In this document: in pieces, positions 10,900 to 22,400 of the stretch
How positions within the stretch are numbered: the first letter of the stretch is position 1
Layout: each line of letters starts with the position of its first letter
Source: Dipylidium caninum
Taxonomy: Eukaryota > Platyhelminthes > Cestoda > Cyclophyllidea > Dipylidiidae
Reading direction: 5' to 3'
NCBI GenBank assembly: GCA_017562135.1
Contig: QEYB01000713.1
Coordinates: 310,001-374,000 of the forward strand
Length of the DNA: 64,000 nucleotides
Translations under genes and position numbers: made by a program
Notes under the pieces: model-generated
Told to the model about the DNA's origin: nothing
The model's database searches: none
What the model saw: only the letters and a program-made list of their open reading frames with translations

Positions 10900-13550
10900 T
10901 TATTAATGCAGGCGCAATACGAAAAGCCCGGTTGGATGGTTGGTCGACCGAAAAGTGCATGTGTTAGTGTCACCGTCCATCAATCGTAAAATGACGTCGA
11001 AGGTGGCCACGGAGGCTGCCCACGAACCGCATTCGACGTGAATTTTAAGGGTTCTCTCGAGGGTGATAACATAGATTGACAGTAAAGTTGGGTTTTTGGC
11101 AGGAAAGAGAGCCTGAATGGGGACGAGTTGTGGCGTTCTTCAAGGCAATTTCACCTATAGCCTCGTGAAGGAGCTTTGCCCGCTGGTCAGGCGATAAGTG
11201 TCCACACCGTCAGGAGATTTGCGGGAAAGACAAAATCAGTAACAGTGGACACTTGAAGAGGCTTGGTGGAGTTGAAGGGGACTAACGAAGCACCACCACC
11301 GTGTGAAAGTCTTTCGACTCCCAAGTCGGCGACGATAACATTGTGTGGTTCAGTGGAAAGTCCTCCTTCCTCTTCTGTATGTGGTTATAGGGCGTCGTAT
11401 AGGTGTTGAAGGAAACCAAAACGCTACAAGTAGAGTAAGCGAATGTTGAGGCTTCTGCCCTCCAGTTGATCTGCATTAAGTCCCGTGTTTCGGCTTATGT
11501 GCATTTGTGTTTTTGGCTAAGAGTGGATTATTTCTACCACCTTTGGTACTTTGACTTATTTACTCGACAATTCCAATGGAGAAGCATCTTCTACGCCGTC
11601 CGTAAATCATTAACTGCTCTCTCTTCGCCTTTGGAGCAGTGGATCCAACCTTTCGTCCACACCGTGAAATGTGTCCGCTTGGCGGCTTTTCAACGCCTTT
11701 CGGCGAGAACATGACGACGGAGAAGTTGGAAGATGGCATCACAGCGACTCAGCTGAGGTTTGTTTCCCCACTCTGACCAGCCCAACTCCATCCATATGCA
11801 GCATTGTCCTCGCAATTACTATCGACGCTGGAGCCTACTTAGACTTCAGGGGATGCAGTAAACACACAAAAGACACGTGTACCACTCGGAATAAAAAAAA
11901 AATAGCTTTCACCGTACCAAGCGAGATGAAGTACGTGGTTGTCTGATGAAAATATACAAGCATTAGTCGGCGGCACTCCATTAGGCCTGCTTTTTCGGTG
12001 TGGCTCTTATTCGAGTGACACTGGTTGCATTAGGTGTTGTGAAAAAATAAAAATAGAAAGAGGAGTCAAAAGTGTTTAATCCAGTGCACAAGGTAGGCCA
12101 TGCTCCACCCAACCAGCAAAACTTATCTGTCCACCTGAAAAACGGCGGAGGCAAATGTGGCGAGGGATTAAGTGGCTGGGTGTCGCACGTACCTTAGTCT
12201 TCCCATGTGGGAATAAACAAATCATTGAATGGGAAAAGAGGGAAGGTCGAACGAAGGTCTGCGAATGCCACCACGAATGGAGGGCCTTTCAAAGGTGAGT
12301 GTCCCATCGAAATCCCCTCGAGGAGAAGTACTGAGGCACACAAGAGCTAATGGACGGTTATTTCTTAATCTTGGCCACCTTGACTCCAAATGCACTGACG
12401 ACTCCTCGAAAGTACTGCGTGCAATTTCTAGGGTCGACTAGAAAAATCCACAAGAAAACAGTATTATTTCTTGCCTATCAACTTGTCACAGTCATTAGGA
12501 CAAAGCGATTTACCGCTGTAGTTCCATGAATTGCACATATATTCTCCTCTTCGGCAAGAGCCGCGAAATTACTTTTCCTCAGTTTCCGGAACATGCGTAA
12601 CCTTTCGCTAAAGGTTTTCATCTTTCCACGATTTTTTTCCAACTACATCCGCTAATATTCCTTCGAAGATCAACTGTCGTCCGCTTGGAGGTTGAAGATC
12701 ACTGTTTCAGCCGAGTGTGTTATCGCGGTTTGAATAGACAGATGGGGGAGGAATCAGTTCATGCTAGTGCTGACGGTAAAGTACTTTTTCCATGCCTGAT
12801 GAGATTGCGTCTGTGGATATGAGAAGCAGCTACTAGTCTCCCCGTCAACAAACAAAGACGGCGCCATGTAGATGAAGTCTCCCACACGTTGCAACGAAAG
12901 GTATGCGGTGTGTGATGAGTTAACCTCACTCTAATTCAGCCGCACATCCAGTGTGAGGCTGGAAAATGGACAAAGTTAAAAGAAAAGTGGATGTCAAGGG
13001 TGAGGGAGGTTTATTGCCTCTAAGCGGGGGGGGGGGGAGAAATAGACACAAGAACAGCCGCGCTACACGTCTTGGTCATCTTGAGGGGAGACACAAATGA
13101 AGGCAGCTAAAATTTTATGCTTCGCCCGTGAAGACGGCTGCTAAATTATCCACCACTGGTGAAATATCGTCAAAGAAAAATAAAAACTCGACGCCGTGTT
13201 GAAATCACTCCACAAAAATATAGTAAACAACTCTTAGGATGTGGTTGTCAAGGCAACGGTGGGGAGAATGCGCAGATTGTTCAGCTTTCACTGATTACCA
13301 TTTCCCATTTAGCTTGACCTTTCATATGATTGTCTTTTCGTGGATCCGCAGTGTCCCTTTTCCAATTTGTGTATGAATATGTTTGCCTCTACCAGTCGAT
13401 GGTACTCGCACTTCCGCCCCACTGTGCCACGGGGTGATGCAGTGTCAGGAGTGAAGAAGGAGAAGAAGAATGTGAAGGAGGACGAAGACGAGGAGGAGAA
13501 AGAGGAGAGGTGAAGGGTGTAGCGTTTGAAGGTATGGACATTGTTTGAGG
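10900..13550. other. no gene recognised; G12 tract
   Basis: No ORF is convincing. A run of 12 G lies at about 13026-13037 and GAAGAAGG/GAGGAC purine repeats at 13450-13510. The latter give a poly-Ser/Phe reading on the minus strand. Confidence 0.5.
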
Positions 13551-13553
13551 CAG

Positions 13554-14110
13554 GCAGATTATGTGAAATTCGCCGTGAAGGACACTGAGACACTCATGTC
13601 CGGGCCGAACCTCTGGCGTATGCGGTCCCGGAAGCTGTTTGGCGGCCTTACAGGACCCGGGGAAGGTTCAGCGATGGCAGAGAAGCACAAATACTGTCGC
13701 AGTGAGAGGCTGAAGAGTAAAGAAAGGCGCCCTACAAGGGTGGCAGGTACGTTACACAATCTTCATTTCTGATCCAGTAGATCAGGTGCCCCAGGGCTGT
13801 AGTCTGATCTTCAACTTTCTAGTTGTGGGAGAATGTTGATAGCAGAAACGAAAACCTTCCACAACGCTGCGTGAGAGACGGTGTTCCGCATAAAGCCGTG
13901 TCTTCCAAATGTCATCCCGAAAAGGAGAAAACTCCTTGAGATTCGCGAAGACGCTTGCTGTAGGGCGAGCACGGAGAGGCCACTTCTTCAGTCGCCCCTG
14001 TTTCTGATTCATCTGCTGTCAGTCAAGGAGAAGGTCTATGTAATGCAAGAAACATCAGTGTGCATGTCGGGCTCTGGAGCCTCTTACAAGGTCTGAGGCT
14101 TGATTTGTAA
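13554..14110 (+). CDS. candidate two-exon gene fragment, unknown
   Basis: Not recognised. Exon 13554-13746 follows the acceptor TTGTTTGAGGCAG and reads ADYVKFAVKDTETLMSGPNL, then a basic tail (MRSRKLFGG, RSERLKSKERRPTRVAG). It ends in phase 1 at the strong donor GTACGT. A second exon at 13992-14110, after the acceptor CACTTCTTCAG, accepts phase 1 and runs APVSDSSAVSQGEGLCNARN to a TAA at 14108. The phase match and composition support a real gene, but the start is not located. The opposite strand is also open over the first exon, with less protein-like content. Confidence 0.4.
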
Positions 14111-14119
14111 CCGCAAAAT

Positions 14120-16100
14120 GCATTTCGGCATTCAAATGCAATCTTTCAACCACCTGATGACGCTTAACGGGGCGGAGAAAGGAGAGACGACTTTGTGGAC
14201 TTCCAAGCGAGAAAATCCCATGAACAGACTATGTCAACATGACACGATGTCACTCAAACAAATTAAGGCATCTTTGGCTTAGTGTCAACGGCCGCTCACC
14301 TCAAAGTGGTGAAGCGATGAAAGGCCATTTGGGCAGCATGCATTGTAGGGGACGGATGAATTTGTTGACAACGAGAACGTGGAGGTTAAGTAACATTTTA
14401 TTAAAGGCTGAACACTGACCGGCAGCCCACCAAGTACCGATTTTGTGCATGTTGACACGATAGACTTCAAAGCAGCTCAATTATCTAAGGGGGATGAGAT
14501 TGTGACCGTCTTAGTCCCTTAGGGAAGACGATTTTGAGTCTACGCAAAATTGGTGAAACACAGAGGAGCAGATTTCCACCTTGAAACAATGAAAGCGGAA
14601 TCATGGGTTGGGCGGCCGGGGAAGGGGAGGGGAAATGATAACCGGGGCGGAAATGGGGCGCCCTGTGTGGCCATTGAGGGCATTTTTGTCCGCTGTATAT
14701 GAGGGAATCGGGTGGAAACCTTTCCTCCGAAAGGTCAGCCTTATCAAGTGCGAGTGGGCAAATATCACTGGCATACACTTCGGCTCGCCTGTGAGAGGTC
14801 CCCCTTGCCCGCCTCCCCCCCCGTTAAATAAACAGTTAAGTATTTCACCTTTAGCCCCAGTATCACGTATTTTTTATATCAGAAGAGTAAAATAGCCTTT
14901 TTTTAGGGTGAAATGACATCAGGAGGTCTTTTTCATGGTAATTACTGCTGAGAGTATCACCTCCGATCACGTACAATTTGACCTTCGGCGGAGGAAATGG
15001 GCCCTTAGAGGTAGAAAGTGGGTCTGAATATGGACAAGACTGGACAGTCGCTCGATTCTTCTTTAAGATGGCAAAGGCGATGACTATAAGTGAACGGATA
15101 AAGCTGCTTTCCCTCGTGTGTGTTCACTTTCCCCCCGGGGAAGTAGACGTAGCTGAGGCGGGTTAAGGGTTTCAGTTAGGTCGTCCTGCGCGCTACACTT
15201 CAGGAAAAGGCATTTTAAAATGTATAAAATGTACCGGAAATTTTTTGCCGCTTTTCATGAAAACAATTTGCGACTCGTAGCACATGTTTACTTGGAGCAT
15301 GTTTGGCTCTCTATTTTTATCGCTTGGTGTATACACACCGAAGGAACAAATAAACTAAAAGACACAGATGATTCACTTTTGTATTGAATGTGAAGCGTTG
15401 GTGGCTACGGATAAAGTTCATTTGTGTCAGTGTATTTAGACGAATTTTAACAAGGAAAAAATGCTACAGATTCATGTAGAAATTCAATGAAAGTGTTTGT
15501 CGAGGGAAAGATTTGAAACTGTTGATTACGACCTGCCTGAGAAGCCGAGTTCTGGACGACGCCGTTGTTGAGACTGCGTCGGAAGAAGATACTTTTCGGA
15601 CAACATCGGAGATCGCAGAATGGTTTAATGCAGCTTAACAAACCATTCTGGTGTGGAAGTATTCAGGATGCGTGTCACATGAGTGAAGTGTGGCATGTAA
15701 CACAGTCTTAGCATTAATGGTACCGGACGACGAGACTGAGACTTTCTAACTTGTCAGGCTGCGTCCGAGGGCTAAAGAAGCAGGCCGCTCCATTCGCCGT
15801 CGTTGTCTCCAAAGCAATACATTCTAGCTAAATATAAGGCCCACCGGGAACTCCTGTCTGACAACAACATATACAAAATGGCGTAGAAAAGAAATTCAAA
15901 CAAAGTTTATTCACCAGAGCAGTAAGTGGGAAGCGCCACTGGGAGAGTTTATTTGAGCCACTGTATTTCATAGGAATTAAAATAAGGAAGAAAGGCCTAA
16001 GAAGCCTGTAGGATTTTATTGAAAGTGTTTGGCGAATGTCATTTTCTGCTAATGCATGCAGAAGATGGTTAAAAAGAACTCGAGGCAGATGATTTCCATC
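14120..16100. other. no gene recognised
   Basis: Only overlapping short ORFs. A C-run (CCCGCCTCCCCCCCCG, 14806-14824) and AT-rich stretches are present. I see no repeat shared with other parts of the window. Confidence 0.45.
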
Positions 16101-16105
16101 CGTAG

Positions 16106-16246
16106 GGGAAGCCACATCCTGGGCGACGCTCTTTCATCGACGACGATGTCGTTGAGACCATGTTGGAGGAAAACCATTTTCCCACAAGCATCGGAGGCAG
16201 CAGACGGACTCGATTCAACTCAACAGACCACTTGGCACCACATTGA
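16106..16246 (+). CDS. candidate terminal exon, unknown
   Basis: After the acceptor CCATCCGTAG an open phase-0 frame reads GKPHPGRRSFIDDDVVETML and continues EENHFPTSIGGSRRTRFNST to a TGA at 16244. The acidic/hydrophobic pattern looks protein-like, but the frame is short and no upstream partner exon is established. It could belong to the gene fragment at 13.55-14.11 kb or be chance. Confidence 0.25.
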   Translation, partial: GKPHPGRRSFIDDDVVETMLEENHFPTSIGGSRRTRFNSTDHLAPH

Positions 16247-16602
16247 GAAGACAGAATCGGTGCCACTGCGCTGCACGAATGAAGTGAGAAGAATTCGAGT
16301 GGTCGAGTTGTCATGTGCACGTCTCTGCCTACTCGGAACAAAATCGCGTCCCTCTTCAGCCAGATGACAGCTGGGCATCAAAAGTGGTGAGGAAAAGGGC
16401 ACATTGTGAGGTCGGAGAACTGCGTCCTTCCACCTCAAAGGCGAATTTAACTCTGACTTTGATAATGTTGTGATGTGAATGATGGGGCACTCGAGGACGA
16501 AAGCATCATCTGCTTTGGGATGTCAGCAAATGGGCGATTTAAAGACAGCAGTCGAAGGAGAGAGGCCGACGGTTTTCGAGAAGGAGGAAGGACATCATAC
16601 TG

Positions 16603-16603
16603 C

Positions 16604-16634
<31 letters not shown>

Positions 16635-16660
16635 CGACGTCGATGATGATGATGATGTCG
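16603..16660. repeat. (GAC)n then (GAT)n microsatellite
   Basis: About 11 ACG/GAC triplets pass directly into five GAT/ATG triplets. Plus-strand ORFs show poly-Thr then poly-Met, and minus-strand ORFs poly-Ile then poly-Val. These are repeat artefacts rather than proteins. Confidence 0.95.
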
Positions 16661-16975
16661 GGCCACTTGCCGCTTTGGCGACTCGTCATAGGATTGCAGA
16701 ACGAGGCTGGGGAATTCCGTCGCATCCCCCGGGTTTGCCCGGACTCAGCATCCTCCCACTGTCACTTGTTTGTGTCCTTGCGAAGGTCTTTTGAGTTGCC
16801 AAGAATGCATAAATGGGGGAGAATGTCGAGCAGGCACTGGTTCCATGTTTCGCACCACAAGACGAAATATTTTCATCAAATTGGTTATTCACACTATTCT
16901 TAAGCTGACGAGAAGTCCTTATTGAACTGACAATTGCATTAATTAACAAAGTGTACAGACTGTTGTGGTTGATTG

Positions 16976-16993
16976 TGCGTGTGTGTGTGTGTG
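16976..16993. repeat. (GT)n microsatellite
   Basis: Alternating GT, about nine units, in non-coding DNA. Confidence 0.95.
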
Positions 16994-19155
16994 CCTACAC
17001 CTTCATCTGAACGGAAATGCTGGGCAGAAGATCATCTACCTGGGTTTGTACTGTCCAACAGGATTCATCCTCAATGAGTTGGTGTGAGGGGGAGAACCCT
17101 TAAAATGTCGCTTTGTCGGTGAATACTCGCAGTGGAGCGTGTATGTCTGCGATGTGGTGCGGAAAAACTCGCCTCCCTCACCACCGTCTTCTCCCCATCC
17201 GCTCCTCAACTTATCGCCCCGATAAGCTTTTATCTGGCTTTTAGAATACCCCGAAAGGCATAAACACTTCGGGCCGATGAATGGTTTAATACACCCTCCC
17301 TCAGTCCCATCGAGGCAGCGTACTTTGAAAACACGACGATGTCGGTCTGTCTCCCCGGCGATTAGCATGCATTTCCTCTCCTTCCACTCAACGTGTTACC
17401 CACCACTGTCGTAGAGTGGATGCTCTTCTGACCCATGGAAGGCGTGGGGTTGAATGCATTTTTGTCCTCGGTAGAGAGCGGGCGAACTAGACGGTGTTCC
17501 ATTCGAGCGAAGCAATTTTTGCTCATACACGGAGTTAAAACCATGAAGAATTTCACCTGACAATGACCTCGAGCCTCCGATAGACAACTCGAATCTTCAC
17601 TATGCACCACCGAAGGAGGAGAAGGAGAAGAAGGAGGTGGAGAAGGGCATGATAATCTACCTTCGAAAGAGTTCCTCGCACCGCTGCCACTTGCTTGTAT
17701 AAGAAGCCCCTCCAAATGAGTTCCTTGTGAAGGCGCCTTTTGTTTGATAATTTGGGTACTGAAGAAGACGTTTGCTGACCTACTGATCGGGGTGTAGTTG
17801 TTGTTGTTCCCGCAGCGAGGAATGCAGACAGTTAGTATTTAACAGTAGCAATTAACAGGGAGTGAGGGAGAGCGAACGAGCGAGTGTTGGAGAGACACAA
17901 AATGGTTCGTCCGCCGATCTAATTGCCCTCATTAGAAAGGTTTAACAGACAGTAAATATAGCCAGGCTTTAAGACTTTCCCTTGAAGACGTGGAGTACAT
18001 CGAGGTCTCCCCACCATTCTCCTATGTTCCCTGTGGCTGTGAAATGACACCTCTTTCAAGAAGGTGGATGTCATGCTATCTTTTTTCTCAATTTTATTCC
18101 GCCTATTAGTATTGATGATGATAAAATAGGCGTTATTAAGTTATACAAAGCGTGGATTCCGACATGGGCAAGAAGACCGGATTCTGTGGTATTTTGCTAG
18201 GGCTGCTTCCTTGACGCACTTGGATCTTTGGGGCTTATGGAAGAAGGCTAAGGTGCTCGAGGCCCTTCGAGACTGACGACGAAGTACCAAGGTGGGAAGG
18301 GACCGTTCGTCGGAATTTCATTTCTAAGGTGTGATGACACTCAACACTGAAATCAGGACCAAAAGCCTGATCGTTTTCGGTGAGTGAAGCAGACAGCTCA
18401 TTGTCGCCTCCGCTAACTTTAGTTAGAGCGTTACGAAACTCCGTTGGAGGCCGCAGAATAGGTGGTGTCGCCGTCACGGAGCACCTCCTGCCTCCTTCTG
18501 CCTCAAAACCTCACGGAGAGGGACGTTATCACCAACAGACAATTTTCTATTTCCACACGAAAAGGGATGTCAACAAAAATAACTCGAACCACCAAAAAGG
18601 GGAGTAGAGGGTTTTCTAATGGTCGTTTTAAGGATTGAAAGTAACACGTGGAGGTCAAGTCAGAGAGGCGGCATTGCGATGGAGGGGCACAATGACATTT
18701 TGATTACCTGCTCTTCTTTTTGTGCGGTTTAATCGTAAAAGGTGGCATTTCAGGGAATGAGAATGTGGGCATTACCTCACGGATACTCCTTAAACTAGCC
18801 ATTTGCTTTATTCTCCGCCCCCACCTCGCCTTCCCCCCTCTCAAAAAAATATAAATGGCATATCGTTTGGAGAGGAAAAGTGTTTTACGGGAGTAAATCC
18901 AGCCACAATTGCTTCAAAATGTCAAGTAGATGCTTCCTTTAACAAAGTACACTTTAAGTGAACACAGTGAATCGAGTAGGGGCGAGGATTGTCAGTCTGG
19001 TGACCTCGGATCCACGTCAAAGACTAGCACTGACTCCACCAGACGCATCAGGTGAGATTGGCGCATCAAGCTGACTTCAACCGAGAAAATCAATTGCCAA
19101 TTGATTATCCATACTTTCAAGGAGAAAAAAAGGTGGGTAAAAGAGGCGAGGTGGC

Positions 19156-19413
19156 ATGCTGTGTGTCTGCGTGCCTCCGCGGGATGTCACCAACTCGGCG
19201 GTGGAGGGGAGCGACTGGCAGACGCCGTCGGAGGACGAGGTCGAGGTCGAGGTGGGCGGTGAGGTGGCTCGACTCACGGTGCACGAGGACGACGTGGAAC
19301 TCTACTGGCCCCTCACCTTCTCCCTGTGCTCTCCCGTCTGGCAGGCGGCCTGTGTCCTGAACACGCCATTTTATCCCTACCCCCTCATCTGTCCCATTGA
19401 AAAGGCGTCTGCG
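19156..19413 (+). CDS. acidic exon, probable 5' part of the long gene
   Basis: The exon has strong G/C preference at third positions, unlike its surroundings. It reads DVTNSAVEGSDWQTPSEDEV, then alternating Glu/Val, then VARLTVHEDDVELYWPLTFS. The donor GCG|GTAATT is in phase 0 and fits the next exon (20479, phase 0). The 5' boundary is uncertain: an ATG at 19156 is possible, and the frame is closed by TAA a few codons upstream, so either it starts here or an acceptor lies just before. Confidence 0.5.
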
Positions 19414-22400
19414 GTAATTTAAAAATATGATGTTTGGAGCTCAAGAATTGCCAAATCACCTTGTAGCAATAGATGGTAATTAAACACTTTTTTTCTGTTT
19501 ATTGTTGCCTTACGAGTAGACGATAATACAATTTTATAAGGATTCGAAAGGCGAGTTGTACACTCCACCTTAAACAGTCTACTCCGCCTTCTCAAAGACT
19601 GCCCTCCACGTGGAACCCATGGACGAGTGTTGTGTTATCGAAAGCCATTGTAGTAGCAGCCTCAACAGCGTTTTGGGGGTATAGAATAGAAGAGGATGTC
19701 TTTTTGTTCAATTTGCCACCTATCAAGGCGAGGCCTTCAGAGATTGTGCATGAGGGTACATTCTTATTAATGGTAGCAAAATCTCCTCTCCTCCCGCCTC
19801 CTCGCCTCCCGCATGCGTCCCCCTCCGCACACAAAGTTCCCATCCCTTGGTCCACACCAATTTGGCCTCTTGATGTTAAGGCAACGTTTTATTAATTCTT
19901 TTACCCTCACATTAGTTGCGATCTGCACCCCCCTCCACTGAATGATGGACTAGTTTGTCTCTCGTCCCGCCTAGAAGTTGACAAGCTCCCGACCCAAATC
20001 GCTTTCACTAACACACGTCATTTTAGATGGCTAAAACTCACCAGTTCGTCTCATATTCCCTTACTTTATCCCCGAAGTTACGCCCTCCTCTCCCCTAATT
20101 CTCTTCTTGTTGGGACGCTTTATGAAACTCCTCATAAATTATGTTGATTTTAGGCTACATTCCAAATTCCATAGACCACGAGAGGGCCTACGTGTCTCTC
20201 CAGAAACTGGTAATTCCCTTTTCTTGGTTTTCCTCCAAAACGCCCCCACACGTTGTGCCTCGGTGTTTCACTGGCCCCTTTGTGGTACCGAGGGGAAGGT
20301 GAGGAGAGTTGAGCTTAAGCCAATTACTTGTAATGGAAGTTATTGTCATAAAAGATACTCCACATTTATTCAAGTATCCGACCTAAAATTCACTCTCAGG
20401 CGCCTGTTGTGAGACCAGCTACTCTTGACAAGGTGTGGCCGACTGTCGTCCCCACTTTGTGGTATACTTTGGTTTCAGACGAGTTGGGAGGATCCGCAAT
20501 ACGTCGCTGGACGGGAGCTTGCTCTGATCGCAGCCTCTATCTTTGTGAGTTTCCAGTCGCCGCTTTCCTATTCGAATTTAAAGACTGCGAGTGTATATTT
20601 TTCATTCACAAGTGTGAGAAAGGCATGAGGAAGTCCAACCGAGGGCAAATTGTGGCGCGGAAGAGTAAAAAACGAGCCCAGTCACTGTCAAAAATGCCAC
20701 TTAGATCAGAGAGGGTGCATAGTTTGAATTGTTGGCTGATTCACAGTCACATTTTTGTGCATCATCGGTCTGTAGACTGACTAACTGCGCGGTATCACAT
20801 CACGTATCAAACGTCGAACAGCTGTTCAACGCTTGTGGGTACTTGGCTGCCGCGATAAGATTAACATTTCTCCCGATTCAGGGTGAAAGCAGCAAGTATA
20901 GCAGTGAGACGTCTACTCCGACTGTCCAAAGACGCACGCCTCTGTCCAGAGTACAAGTGCGTATTCCCAAGGATGAAATGGTTTTGGCGTCCAAGTCCAT
21001 CATGGAGTTGGACGCGACGTGTGACAAACGGGTCGGCGCCCTGTTGGAGGGCTTCAAGCGGAAGAGAGCCAGCAAACCGCCCGGAAAGATTAAAACAAAG
21101 CTCTCCCTCTTGGTTAACTTTGAACAGAGGAGTAAGTTGCCAGCATTGGACATCGTTGGAAATAATAGCGCTTCAAATTATTGCAGTTTTTACCTCCCAA
21201 TCAGGCCATTTACTCGAAAAGAATCTTATTTTACTAATGAGCGGTCTTCGCCTCCAGCCTATTGGCAAAAAGTCACGTTTTTGTGCTTTGCCTGTAGGTG
21301 GAATTAATTTACAGATGCATTAGCTTTTTTTACTGCTACAACACAATGGAATTCCCTGAAAAAAAGAAGACGGGTTGTAGCTGAAGAAGGGGCAAAAAGA
21401 GGTGGATTCTGCTTGAGTGAGCCTAGGGGGGGGGGAAAACGCACTTAATGCGCATCTTTCCGGTTCTAAAAGAGGCATCTGACCCAAAAATACGCCTGGG
21501 AGACGAGGGGAAAAATGGGATTTGCCGGCAACCTCATGGGCTAATAAGAGACTGCTTGAGGCGACTTGAACCAGAGGATTATTTTTCCGGATCAGGACGT
21601 AGGCGCTTCCACAATTTTTGTGGTACAAATTTCCCCTTCCCTGTCAGAAGGGGCCTAAAATCAGCCTCGATAAAAAAGATATTTGGCATGTCGGGAGAAT
21701 GGATTAGGCTCGGCAATGCAGGACCTCATCTCCTTCCACTGTCCGCAGAATTTCCTAGCGGTGTGCGCCGGTCCGCTGTGCGTGCCAATGTTTGTATCAT
21801 TTTGCTTGGAAACTATGAAACAAGCATTGAACGTGAGTAGAAAACGAAAAGCACAATTTTCTACGTTGTTTCTCATAATCAGTCGAAATGATTGTTGTTA
21901 GAGTCCACGACTTTCTGTCAACGGTCGGGCAAAAGGAAAAGGACCTTATTTGTGGAGTGGATTAAGAAATCCAAGTCGTTTGGAATATCACCTTGCTTAT
22001 TACAGGTTCTTGCCTCTTAGAGATAATTCCCAATCACGAAGAAGGCGATGGTGGGTCGGTCGGTGGGTCGGTGGGTCGGTGAAATATGGGGGGAGAGTAT
22101 GGAGGATGTGGTAGACTGTCATGTTGTGTGGAAGAGTTAGTTTGTGTCAACAGTGATGCTGGCGGTGTTGTTCACGAGTTTCTCATGCATAACATCAATC
22201 GCACTGCCGCTGTTGCAGTTTCGTCTGGTGGTGAAAGGAAGGAAGGGAGGAAGGGAGGAGTGATGGAGGATCGCTTTGTGGGCGTTCTACCACGTGCTAA
22301 CCGCAATTTTTTAATGAAATTTATGAATCATAGAGGCATCCTGATGGTGTCTTCTCATCTACCTGTTTCCCTGATCGTTCTTTTTCACCATACAAAATCC

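Larger units (their letters stand above)
16250..19150. other. no gene firmly recognised
   Basis: Apart from the two microsatellites, ORFs exist on both strands. The minus frame at 18235-18477 reads fairly protein-like (SGGDNELSASLTENDQAFGP), but I found no splice partners and the plus frame is equally open. The 5' end of the long plus-strand gene that follows may extend into this stretch. Confidence 0.4.

Noticed and set aside
16475..16903. 142-codon ORF with poly-Thr and poly-Met
   Set aside because: Its middle is a GAC/GAT microsatellite, its ends show no domain, and the opposite strand is equally open.
18235..18607. Overlapping protein-like ORFs on both strands
   Set aside because: Neither strand has fitting splice partners, so I could not choose an orientation.
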